This document shows, one piece after another, positions 22,822-29,493 of a DNA stretch of 37,666 bases. Each line of letters begins with the position of its first letter. Position 1 is the first letter of the stretch. The notes below the pieces were generated by a model. The model saw only the letters and a program-made list of their open reading frames with translations, was not told the DNA's origin and ran no database searches. A program made the translations under genes and the position numbers. Source of the DNA: a virus. The stretch spans positions 1 to 37,666 of IMG/VR virus record IMGVR_UViG_3300011254_000646; one strand, given 5' to 3'.

Positions 22822-24050
22822 CATTGATACGACAATGGACAGAACAACCATCTCCACAACTAACTGTTGACCAAAGAAAGAGAGTTGCTCAAATAGTAAC
22901 TCTTGGTGATTATAAAGCATTGCATGATTATGGATCATTGTATTTTGATGAAATTGCAGCTGGTGGAGCATCTGCATCAACATATGATGTTGCAAATGGT
23001 GGTTATACAATGGCAGTGGCTGGAGCTGGTGAATATGTCATCAGACAAACAAAACAATGGCACAGATATATTTCTGGAAATACACAGATTGCTGAAATAA
23101 CATTTGACAACATGGCAAATGTTTCCGGAGTAAGTAAAAGAGTTGGATATTTCAATGGAGAAACAGTTGCTCCATATGATACATATGATGGATTTTACCT
23201 TGAAGCTGATGGTACGACTCACAACTTTTGCATTGCCAAAGGTGGTACAATAACCAAATTTGCACAAGCTGATTGGAATCAAGATACTTTTGATGGAAAT
23301 GGGAAGTCTGGAATCACTATTGATTTCACCAAATTTCAAGTCATGGTGCTTGATTTTCTTTATTTGGGTGGAGCTGGAGTCAGATATGGTTTTGTGTTGA
23401 ATGGTGTTGTTCAGTGGGCGCATATATATATTCATGCAAATACAGAAAATGGAGTTTTTGTTGAGTCTCCTCAGCAGCCAGTAAGATATGAAATCAGATC
23501 AACTGGTGGCACATCAGATTTGATTGCAATATGCTCAAGAATTGGTTCAGAAGGAGAGGCATCGGGAAGATTTGGAGTGACTCATGCCATTGATATGGAA
23601 GATAATGTGGCAACATTGAGTGCAACAGCAACAAAATATGCCATGATAGGAGTTAGATTGAAAGCTGGGAGACAAAATATGGCTATTGAGCCATTGAGTT
23701 TGGATTCTGTTGGAACAGATAACAACAAATATTATTATTGGCAATTGCAAATCAATCCAACATTGTCCGGAGCATGGGGTGTTGATTGGGCTGACCATGA
23801 TGCAGACTCAAACATTCAGCAAGCATTTGGTCTTGGCACAACAAGACCAACAATCACAGCAGATGGTGAAATCATTGCATCAGGAAAGGGTGTTTCAAGA
23901 GCTGATCTAGTAAAAGTTTTGAAATCGGCATTGAAAATTGGATCAACAATTGATGGTACAAGAGATGAATTGATTCTTTGTGTTGGGTTGGTTAATAGTG
24001 CTGCAAGTTTAGACATCAGCATGAATTTGGACATTCAAGATTTTCATTGA
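22818..24050 (+). CDS. Virion structural protein, phage-wide fibre-type family (410 aa)
   Basis: The stretch WNQDTFDGNGKSGITIDFTKFQV...DFLYLGGAGVRYGFVLNG (split here; about 150-200) and SPQQPVRYEI (about 216-225) match a beta-rich structural family seen in diverse phages, in which a conserved W..DKLDG.G.SG..LDW.K pattern is followed by a GVGRVRFGFVI pattern. Function in that family is not established, but its members are virion-associated. Beta-rich, no membrane segments. It closes the surface module; a small membrane-protein cluster follows. Confidence 0.65.
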   Translation: MTLIRQWTEQPSPQLTVDQRKRVAQIVTLGDYKALHDYGSLYFDEIAAGGASASTYDVANGGYTMAVAGAGEYVIRQTKQWHRYISGNTQIAEITFDNMANVSGVSKRVGYFNGETVAPYDTYDGFYLEADGTTHNFCIAKGGTITKFAQADWNQDTFDGNGKSGITIDFTKFQVMVLDFLYLGGAGVRYGFVLNGVVQWAHIYIHANTENGVFVESPQQPVRYEIRSTGGTSDLIAICSRIGSEGEASGRFGVTHAIDMEDNVATLSATATKYAMIGVRLKAGRQNMAIEPLSLDSVGTDNNKYYYWQLQINPTLSGAWGVDWADHDADSNIQQAFGLGTTRPTITADGEIIASGKGVSRADLVKVLKSALKIGSTIDGTRDELILCVGLVNSAASLDISMNLDIQDFH

Positions 24051-24051
24051 T

Positions 24052-24357
24052 ATGGATTGGGAGCAAGTAAAACAATTTGAATTTGCCATTCATGGTGGCA
24101 TTGGTGGATTGATCAGAGTCATGCTCGGTCAAGAGAAATCTTTGAAAAGAGCATTGGTGACAACATTGTCCGGAGCTTGCTGCGCCCAATACTTAACTCC
24201 ATTATTGGAAAATAAAATTGATTTTGCTCTTGGAACAGAATCATCAGGCTATGGATTGAGCTTTGTGATTGGATATTTGGCTTTGATTCTGCTATCTAGA
24301 CTCAGCCATTATGTTGAAAAATCATCTTTTGGGGCATTAATGAAGCAAAAAAAATGA
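24052..24357 (+). CDS. Small membrane protein, possible holin (101 aa)
   Basis: Two or three hydrophobic segments: a glycine-rich FAIHGGIGGLIRVML near 12-26, ALVTTLSGACCAQYLTPLL near 34-52, and YGLSFVIGYLALILLSRL near 66-84, with a basic C-terminus (LMKQKK). This suits a holin of the LydA kind, where a GGxGG N-terminal segment is typical. A second holin candidate lies beside the endolysin at 34715, so this one may be a companion or antiholin. First of four membrane genes in a row. Confidence 0.5.
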   Translation: MDWEQVKQFEFAIHGGIGGLIRVMLGQEKSLKRALVTTLSGACCAQYLTPLLENKIDFALGTESSGYGLSFVIGYLALILLSRLSHYVEKSSFGALMKQKK

Positions 24358-24620
24358 TTGGAATTTTTACCTTATTCACTCATTTTATCAATGGAATATT
24401 GATTGTGTACTTGATGACAATTGATATCGGTGCTTTTCATCAAAAATCATTGGCTGTGCTTGGTAGATTGGCAATCATTAGCTGGTGGTGCTTTGATCTA
24501 GAGCATCTTGCTCATAATCATGAGCCAGACATTAAGAGATTGCTTTCTCAGCTCTGTGTAATGACAGCTCTTGTGGTGATTTCACTTGCATTGCAGCCAA
24601 TTAAAAAACTTATAAAATGA
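24354..24620 (+). CDS. Small membrane protein (88 aa)
   Basis: Three hydrophobic stretches: FTLFTHFINGILIVYLM, SLAVLGRLAIISWWCF and SQLCVMTALVVISLAL, with a histidine-rich loop (LEHLAHNHEP) between the last two. Start and stop both overlap their neighbours (ATGA). No family recognised. Lysis or superinfection exclusion would be in keeping with the context. Confidence 0.6.
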   Translation: MIGIFTLFTHFINGILIVYLMTIDIGAFHQKSLAVLGRLAIISWWCFDLEHLAHNHEPDIKRLLSQLCVMTALVVISLALQPIKKLIK

Positions 24621-24766
24621 AAAACTTTCCATTAATTATAATTGGAATTACTGCTGGAGTCATCATCTCAGCATTCATTGTTGGACAATATAAAGAGGCT
24701 TTGATTGCAAGCAGTGTCTTTATTCTTTGGCTATTTTATTTTGTGTTTCTAAAAAGAAAATCTTGA
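24617..24766 (+). CDS. 49-residue membrane protein
   Basis: Begins in the ATGA overlap with the previous gene and encodes MKNFPLIIIGITAGVIISAF, a short polar hinge (GQYKEA), a second hydrophobic segment (LIASSVFILWLFYFVFL) and a basic end (KRKS). A two-helix hairpin with this topology is consistent with a small holin-like or spanin-like component. Supported by tight coupling and the coherent hydrophobic pattern. Confidence 0.6.
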   Translation: MKNFPLIIIGITAGVIISAFIVGQYKEALIASSVFILWLFYFVFLKRKS

Positions 24767-25167
24767 TTTCTGTTGACATTACCATTGACTTGGCTTTCCT
24801 GATGCTTTATTGGATGGGCAAAGCTGGTCAAGATGCAAGTCTTTCTAATGGTTGGGGTTTCAATCCATCCGGAAAATATAAAAATCCAAAAGAGCTTGCA
24901 TCAGGAATCAAGTCTGATCTGTATAGAATTTATCATTCTGTTTTTGGTCTGAAATACAAAGAAAAGTTTCTTTTTTCAGCAACTCTTTTCGTTTGGATTT
25001 CTGATATGTGGCATTTACTCGGCACATTAAGACATTTCTCTTTGATAGCCATTGCCAGCCATCATGTTGAATTGGTCGATTCAATTCCATTAAACTTTGT
25101 TTTATTGTATTCATCCGGTCTTGTTGTTTTCAATGTTTTTTTCAGATTGCTGAGGTTCTTTGGCTAA
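24763..25167 (+). CDS. Multi-pass membrane protein (134 aa)
   Basis: Four hydrophobic segments alternate with charged loops (IDLAFLMLYWMG, FLFSATLFVWISDMW, SLIAIASHHVEL, NFVLLYSSGLVVFNVFF). The start is uncertain: TTG 24763 overlaps the previous TGA, TTG 24727 would add 12 residues, and ATG 24802 would shorten it. The protein contains a soluble middle (GQDASLSNGWGFNPSGKY) with YKNPKELASG. No family recognised. Last of the membrane cluster; the early promoter region follows. Confidence 0.55.
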   Translation: MISVDITIDLAFLMLYWMGKAGQDASLSNGWGFNPSGKYKNPKELASGIKSDLYRIYHSVFGLKYKEKFLFSATLFVWISDMWHLLGTLRHFSLIAIASHHVELVDSIPLNFVLLYSSGLVVFNVFFRLLRFFG

Positions 25168-25191
25168 TACATATATTTTTTTGCATAACAT

Positions 25192-25233
25192 TGAACATAT
25201 TTGTTCAGTTTATATATATTATCCATATATTTG
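25192..25233 (+). promoter_or_regulatory. Early-operon promoter with overlapping dyad operator
   Basis: TGAACA-TATT-TGTTCA (25192-25207) is a perfect 6-bp dyad. It contains TTTG at 25200-25203, which lies 22 bases before TATATTTG (25226-25233), a good match to the Bacteroidota -7 box. An operator over the -33 element is a simple repression layout, and an Xre-type regulator is encoded just downstream at 25660. The first gene of the early operon starts at 25260. Confidence 0.5.
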
Positions 25234-25259
25234 ATTCATCAAAGAATTAGTAAAACAAT

Positions 25260-25412
25260 ATGAGCAACATCATCACAATGACTTTGATTGGAATAATATT
25301 GTTGCAAGGAGTTAATGGAGTTAATGACAGATCGCTGATTCCTGACATTGAAATCACTGATTCAGTAACTATTTATCAAAGACCAATTTTCACAAAATTC
25401 AAATCAGAATAA
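25260..25412 (+). CDS. 50-residue protein with N-terminal hydrophobic segment
   Basis: Encodes MSNIITMTLIGIILLQGVNG, then a polar C-terminal half with a charged end (FTKFKSE). The N-terminus could be a signal peptide or membrane anchor. First gene after the candidate early promoter, and it overlaps the following start (TAATG). Small membrane-associated early proteins often act in exclusion or host takeover, but no function is shown. Confidence 0.5.
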   Translation: MSNIITMTLIGIILLQGVNGVNDRSLIPDIEITDSVTIYQRPIFTKFKSE

Positions 25413-25663
25413 TGGTAAAAACAAAAAACACAAAAGCCAATCAAGAATGGCTGAAAAGAGCAAAACAACCATTCACCATTGATGGTGAATATCTCATTCT
25501 TGATGAGCCAGAATATTTGCTAAGAATGCAAATTATTGGAATTGCCAAAGCTCAATGGCTGGATATTCATCAAGGTACAAAGCAAAAAGTGCATGAATAC
25601 TATGATTTTCTTAAGCCACATTTTGCTGGTAAAATTCTCAACTATCAATTTGTAAAACTATGA
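25412..25663 (+). CDS. Hypothetical early protein (83 aa)
   Basis: Basic, Lys/Gln-rich N-terminus (KTKNTKANQEWLKRAKQPF), then a mixed strand-helix region with IDGEYLILDEPEYLLRMQIIGIA. No recognised motif. Translationally coupled to genes before and after (TAATG at 25410, ATGA at 25660). Confidence 0.55.
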   Translation: MVKTKNTKANQEWLKRAKQPFTIDGEYLILDEPEYLLRMQIIGIAKAQWLDIHQGTKQKVHEYYDFLKPHFAGKILNYQFVKL

Positions 25664-25866
25664 ATTACACTGAAATAATTGACAGACTTGCTGTTGCTAG
25701 AAATAAACAGCAAAGAACATTGCAAGAAATCGCTGATGAATTGTCAATCAATAAAACAACTCTTTTTTATTGGGAGAGCCACAAATCAAAGCCAAGATTT
25801 GATCAGTTTCTCAATTGGGTGGAAGCTCTAAGATTAGACATCAAACAAGTGATTCATGGGAAATAA
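25660..25866 (+). CDS. Xre/Cro-type transcriptional regulator (68 aa)
   Basis: A classic small HTH_3 fold: five helices with RTLQEIADELSINKTTLFYWE (residues 19-39) as the helix-turn-helix, an SKPRF linker, and a final LNWVEALRLDI helix. It consists of the DNA-binding domain only, so it would act as a dimer on a dyad such as TGAACATATTTGTTCA upstream of the operon. Autoregulation of early genes is the natural inference. It is not proof of lysogeny, since no integrase is seen. Confidence 0.82.
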   Translation: MNYTEIIDRLAVARNKQQRTLQEIADELSINKTTLFYWESHKSKPRFDQFLNWVEALRLDIKQVIHGK

Positions 25867-25999
25867 AATTGCTACACAAGACCGGAAATGGTCAAGAGAT
25901 GAAGTGATTGAATTACTCAAAGCACAAAAGCTTAGATGCTACATCAGCAGTGGCGCAAATCAAAAAGTATTATTAACTGAATTAATAGAATTGAAATGA
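25856..25999 (+). CDS. 47-residue hypothetical protein
   Basis: Starts at ATG 25856, overlapping the regulator by 11 bases, and ends in the ATGA overlap with the ERF gene. The sequence is charged and mostly helical (KWSRDEVIELLKAQKLRCYI). No family recognised. Coupling on both sides supports expression. Confidence 0.5.
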   Translation: MGNKIATQDRKWSRDEVIELLKAQKLRCYISSGANQKVLLTELIELK

Positions 26000-26607
26000 A
26001 AAACTTAATCAAAGCAGTGAATGCTGTTATGAAAGAATGTCCAACAATTGAGAAAAACTCTCAAGTTGGAAAAGGATCTTTTGGATATAAAGGAGTGAAA
26101 GATTCTGAGTTGAAACTGATGCTGAATAGAGCAATGAGAGCAAATGGTCTGGCAATATTTCCTCAGCAAATTGATGAGTCAACTGAGATTCACAGATGGA
26201 AAGCTGATGGCAAAGAGAAAATGCAAGTATTTACAAAAGTGAATTCAAAGTTTTTGCTGATTCACGAATCCGGAGAGCAAATTGAGATCAATGGAGTTGG
26301 GCATTCTGTTGATTCTCAAGACAAAGGTGCTGGCAAAGCAACAACATATGCATTAAAATATGCATTGCTCTATACTTTTATGATTGCAACTGGAGAGATT
26401 GATGATGCTGATGATTACCACAATGATGATATTGATGAGCCAGATGCTGAGGATGAGAAAGAGCTGGTTGATGTTGGCACTCAGAAATTTGATTCTGCTG
26501 TCATCAAAATAATGTCTGATGAGCTGACTGTTGCGAAAATCAAAACGAAATTCAGACTCACTCCGGAAGCTGAAAAGAAATTAAAAGCAATTGAAAATGC
26601 TGATTAA
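25996..26607 (+). CDS. erf: ERF-family single-strand annealing protein (203 aa)
   Basis: Single-strand annealing recombinase of the ERF family, which pairs complementary strands in replication, repair and genome circularisation. The core (residues about 1-135) has VGKGSFGYKGVKDSELKLML, RANGLAIFPQ, and DKGAGKATTYALKYALLYTF, the signature C-terminal core helix with the AxKAxTYxLKYxLLxxF pattern. An acidic linker (DDADDYHNDDIDEPDAEDE) separates it from a basic C-terminal helix, as usual. The SSB gene downstream is its likely partner. It uses ATG 25996 and overlaps the next gene. Confidence 0.9.
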   Translation: MKNLIKAVNAVMKECPTIEKNSQVGKGSFGYKGVKDSELKLMLNRAMRANGLAIFPQQIDESTEIHRWKADGKEKMQVFTKVNSKFLLIHESGEQIEINGVGHSVDSQDKGAGKATTYALKYALLYTFMIATGEIDDADDYHNDDIDEPDAEDEKELVDVGTQKFDSAVIKIMSDELTVAKIKTKFRLTPEAEKKLKAIENAD

Positions 26608-27001
26608 ACAAGAAACCTTATGGTCATTAATTGCTGCAACTGGTCAGCATATTGAAGAAAGCATCAAAGATGATCTGATTCTTGCAGCATATCAGAAAGA
26701 ATCAAAGAAACAAAATATTGATGTTGAGCCAGTTGGAAATTTGGTTGATGTTGAAATTATGACAAGTTTTTTTAATATTCCATTTCAAATTCACATTGAT
26801 TCAATTCAAAAGCATTATATTCATATGTCTGCAACAAAACAGTGGATCTGCATCAATTATCCATCTGCTATTTTAAGATCTGGAAAAAAAAACATCACCA
26901 TTCCAGAGCCAATGCAATCAATTCTCTCAATCAAGGACAAAGAATTCATTTGGTCTGAGTGGGAGAGACTTTTTCCAAACAAATTCAAATCAAAAGCATG
27001 A
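26597..27001 (+). CDS. Hypothetical replication-region protein (134 aa)
   Basis: Lies between the ERF and SSB genes. Mixed alpha/beta: N-terminal LIKQETLWSLIAATGQHIEESI, central NIPFQIHIDSIQKHYIHMSATKQWICIN, and a C-terminal WSEWERLFP. No nuclease motif is visible. ATG 26597 preferred over TTG 26591; both lie inside the ERF stop region. In this position phages often encode a recombination partner or exonuclease, but I cannot support that here. Confidence 0.55.
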   Translation: MLIKQETLWSLIAATGQHIEESIKDDLILAAYQKESKKQNIDVEPVGNLVDVEIMTSFFNIPFQIHIDSIQKHYIHMSATKQWICINYPSAILRSGKKNITIPEPMQSILSIKDKEFIWSEWERLFPNKFKSKA

Positions 27002-27294
27002 GTATTGAACCAAAAAACAGAAAACTGTCAGAAATCATCACTGAATGGTCAGAGATGACAATCACAGACAAGTCATTGCCAAAAGTCATTTCAATCAGAA
27101 AAGAGCTGGCTGTCAAATATTTCCAAGTGGCTCACGATGCTGCAAAAGATGCAATGAATCATTTTGCATCAGATGATGATGGAGAGCTTGCCGGAATATA
27201 CAATGGCAAACTCAGAATACTTGAAGGAGTTGCTCAAGTGCTGGCATCAATGCAACAATCAATCATATTTCTCCAACAAAGACAAGAGTCATGA
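26998..27294 (+). CDS. Hypothetical helical protein (98 aa)
   Basis: Starts in the ATGA overlap with the previous gene; an in-frame upstream codon at 26959 would only add residues inside that gene. Helical, with NRKLSEIITEWSEM, ELAVKYFQVAHDAAKDAMNHF and a Gln-rich C-terminal helix (MQQSIIFLQQRQES). It resembles small phage proteins of unknown function near recombination genes. Confidence 0.55.
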   Translation: MSIEPKNRKLSEIITEWSEMTITDKSLPKVISIRKELAVKYFQVAHDAAKDAMNHFASDDDGELAGIYNGKLRILEGVAQVLASMQQSIIFLQQRQES

Positions 27295-27428
27295 AAGTTT
27301 TAATTTTTATTGCTCTGATATCAGCTGAGGCTCTTTTTGTTTCTTGGCTGTTTGATGTAATACAAAACAAGTTTTTTCAAAAATTCAATAAAAATCAAGA
27401 AGATGAACAAAGTCATTTTAATGGGTAG
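27291..27428 (+). CDS. 45-residue membrane-anchored protein
   Basis: Starts with ATGA coupling; one hydrophobic segment (VLIFIALISAEALFVSWLF) followed by a basic then acidic tail (FFQKFNKNQEDEQ). It overlaps the SSB start by 26 bases. A single-helix protein within a replication operon is unusual; it may target replication to the membrane or be an exclusion peptide. Support comes from coupling only. Confidence 0.45.
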   Translation: MKVLIFIALISAEALFVSWLFDVIQNKFFQKFNKNQEDEQSHFNG

Positions 27429-27789
27429 AGTAGGACAAGACCCAGAATCAATCACCACAAAAGCTGGAACAACAATCACCAAGTTTTCACTTGCTACAAG
27501 AAGGAATGCTGATGATACTGATTGGCACAAAGTATCTGTATTTGGCAAAGCTGCTGAAATTGTTGAGAAATACGTTTCAAAAGGTGATCAGATACTTGTT
27601 GAAGGTTCTGTTCAGTACGGATCATATGAGAACAGTGATGGTGAAACTAAGTACACAACAGACATCATTTCATTCAATATTGATCTGATTGGCTCTGGCT
27701 CTGGAGAAAGCAAGTCAGCTCCAGAAAAGCCAAAAAAGAAAGAGCTGAAAAAAAAGAAAGCCAAAAAAGATGATGATTTTGATTTGTAG
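27403..27789 (+). CDS. ssb: Single-stranded DNA-binding protein (128 aa)
   Basis: A standard SSB OB-fold: MNKVILMGRVGQDPE, KFSLATRR, DWHKVSVFGKAAEIVEKYVSKGD and ILVEGSVQYGSYENSDG, with the last strands ending near residue 100. A Lys-rich linker (KPKKKELKKKKAKK) leads to an acidic tip DDDFDL, the counterpart of the DDDIPF tail by which SSB recruits partner proteins. It coats ssDNA during replication and helps the ERF annealase. Short but complete for a phage SSB. Confidence 0.93.
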   Translation: MNKVILMGRVGQDPESITTKAGTTITKFSLATRRNADDTDWHKVSVFGKAAEIVEKYVSKGDQILVEGSVQYGSYENSDGETKYTTDIISFNIDLIGSGSGESKSAPEKPKKKELKKKKAKKDDDFDL

Positions 27790-27791
27790 GC

Positions 27792-27962
27792 ATGACCATT
27801 TCAAATCAAATCACAACAGCAATTGCCAATCAAGGGAGAAAAATCTCTTGGTTGGCAAAAGAGCTGGCAATCTCAAGAACTACATTATACAGCAGAATAG
27901 AACATGACAATTGGTCTGAGCTGGAGATTTCAAAACTTAAAAAATTGAATTTACTCCAATGA
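27792..27962 (+). CDS. 56-residue HTH protein
   Basis: MTISNQITTAIANQGRKISW followed by LAKELAISRTTLYSRIE is a compact helix-turn-helix (helices at about 4-14, 18-26, 29-38) with a short final helix. It starts 2 bases after the SSB stop and ends in the ATGA overlap with the helicase gene. A small regulator or replication-associated DNA-binding protein; partner site unknown. Confidence 0.65.
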   Translation: MTISNQITTAIANQGRKISWLAKELAISRTTLYSRIEHDNWSELEISKLKKLNLLQ

Positions 27963-29389
27963 TTAAGCTCAGAGACTATCAACAACAAGCAATTTCAAAA
28001 CTCCAAGATTTTATTAGAGATGGCAACAAAAGACCAATTCTGACATTGCCAACTGGTTCTGGAAAAGGGAGAATTATTGCTGCAATTGCTGCATCATCTC
28101 TTGCCAAAAATAGAACAGTTTTAATTACTGCTCACAGAACAGAAATCTTGGAGCAATTGATCACAAATCTCAATGATTTGAATGTTGATTTCTCCAATCT
28201 GCATCTTGAAACTGTGCAAACTCTCCAGAGATCTCCACATAAGATTCCAGACCATGATTTGTGCATCATTGATGAATGTCATATTGGAAATTTTAGAACA
28301 TTCATGCAGATGGATGATCCAGAGTTTGAAAAGTATTACATTGGTGTTACAGCTACTCCAATGGCTGCATCAAGAAAGAATCCACTATGGAAGCAGTTTG
28401 ATGGTGTGGTGGAGATAATAAACATCAACAAGCTCATAAAAATGGGTTTTCTATCAAAGCCAATTTATAAAATTGCTGAGGTGGACACATCATCTCTTGT
28501 CACTGATTGGAAAGGAGAGTTTTCAAATGATTCTCAAAATAACCTTTTTAATCAGACAACTCTTTTGCATGATATTGATGATGCTTTCAAGATGAGAGAT
28601 GGCAAAACAATTATTTTCACTTCAAATGTTGAGACAACAACAACTGTTGCAAAATTGCTGGATATTCCATTTGTTCACTCAAAAATGCCAAAGAAAGAAA
28701 GAGATGCAGCAATTGCTGATTTCAAATCACATCCATCCGGAGCAATTGTCAATTGTGGAATCCTGACAACTGGTTTTGATGATCCGCAAATCAAAACAGT
28801 AATTGTGTACAGAGCAACAACATCTTTGGCATTATGGCTACAAATGTGCGGTCGTGGATCAAGAGTGATTCCAAATCAAAAGGATACTTTCACAATCATT
28901 GATCTTGGTGGAAATGTTGAAAGATTGCAATATTGGCATCAAGAGCATGATTGGACATCAATTATGATGAATCAAGGGAGAAAGATTCAAGAAAGAGTTG
29001 CTCCAGTCAAAGAATGTCCAAAATGTAAATATTTGAATCATGCATCAGCCAGAGTTTGCCAAGCATGGAATTGTGATTATGTATTTCCTCAGCAAGAAAA
29101 ACCAAAAGAATTTGCTCAGAGTTGGAAAACTGTGCAATATGGCGATCCATTGCCGGAGAATTTACGAAAAAAAGCATGGAGAGAAATGAATGTTGATGAG
29201 CTGATTGCAAGAGCAAAAATTGGCAGTAAGGAGAAAGGAAAGTCTTGGAAACTTGGCTGGATAATTAATCAGATCAAAGCAAGAGGAAAAGAGAATTGGA
29301 AACCAATGCTAATAGAATTAGCAAAGAAAAAAGGTTATAAAAGCACTTTTGTTTATTTGACTATTAGAAAATTTGAAGGTCAAACATAA
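27959..29389 (+). CDS. Superfamily 2 DNA helicase with zinc ribbon (476 aa)
   Basis: An ATP-driven duplex DNA helicase/translocase of the phage UvsW/type III-like DEAD group. Q-like LRDYQQQAI (4-12), Walker A PTGSGKG (31-37), motif Ia ITAHR, motif II DECH (105-108), motif III TATP (131-134), and motif VI QMCGRGSR (295-302). A zinc ribbon follows with cysteines 353, 356, 367 and 372, then a basic C-terminal tail. Probably unwinds the origin or forks for the downstream primase. A strong hairpin terminator follows the stop. The upstream HTH gene overlaps it by ATGA. Confidence 0.9.
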   Translation: MIKLRDYQQQAISKLQDFIRDGNKRPILTLPTGSGKGRIIAAIAASSLAKNRTVLITAHRTEILEQLITNLNDLNVDFSNLHLETVQTLQRSPHKIPDHDLCIIDECHIGNFRTFMQMDDPEFEKYYIGVTATPMAASRKNPLWKQFDGVVEIININKLIKMGFLSKPIYKIAEVDTSSLVTDWKGEFSNDSQNNLFNQTTLLHDIDDAFKMRDGKTIIFTSNVETTTTVAKLLDIPFVHSKMPKKERDAAIADFKSHPSGAIVNCGILTTGFDDPQIKTVIVYRATTSLALWLQMCGRGSRVIPNQKDTFTIIDLGGNVERLQYWHQEHDWTSIMMNQGRKIQERVAPVKECPKCKYLNHASARVCQAWNCDYVFPQQEKPKEFAQSWKTVQYGDPLPENLRKKAWREMNVDELIARAKIGSKEKGKSWKLGWIINQIKARGKENWKPMLIELAKKKGYKSTFVYLTIRKFEGQT

Positions 29390-29390
29390 A

Positions 29391-29419
29391 AAAATGGCTG
29401 ATAAAACATCAGCCATTTT
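29391..29419 (+). terminator. Intrinsic terminator after the helicase gene
   Basis: AAAATGGCTGAT (29391-29402) pairs perfectly with ATCAGCCATTTT (29408-29419) around the loop AAAAC. It starts 2 bases after the helicase stop and its 3' arm ends in TTTTC. A 12-bp stem is the best hairpin in the window. Confidence 0.8.
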
Positions 29420-29449
29420 CTAGCACAAAAACTCAGTAATTCAGAATGA

Positions 29450-29479
29450 ACTGCTAAAATAATGCTTTATTTTGGCAGT
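29450..29479 (+). promoter_or_regulatory. Second hairpin just upstream of the primase gene
   Basis: ACTGCTAAAATAA (29450-29462) pairs with TTATTTTGGCAGT (29467-29479), a 13-bp stem with one T-G mismatch/wobble and a 4-base loop. It ends 14 bases before ATG 29494. It may be an operator, an mRNA leader or a backup terminator. Confidence 0.5.
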
Positions 29480-29493
29480 GTAAAACAAAAAAT

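Noticed and set aside
22636-23010. Minus-strand ORF rich in His and Gln
   Set aside because: It is the reverse shadow of the fibre genes (TG/CA-rich DNA gives His/Gln/Met strings). No start context and complete overlap with well-supported plus-strand genes.
22977-23435. Minus-strand ORF of 152 codons
   Set aside because: Antisense to the 410-residue structural gene; composition is a mirror of its Asp/Asn codons and there is no leader or neighbour on that strand.
25660-25866. Evidence of lysogeny from the Xre regulator
   Set aside because: Small Xre/Cro regulators also control early genes of lytic phages, and no integrase, excisionase or attachment site was seen.
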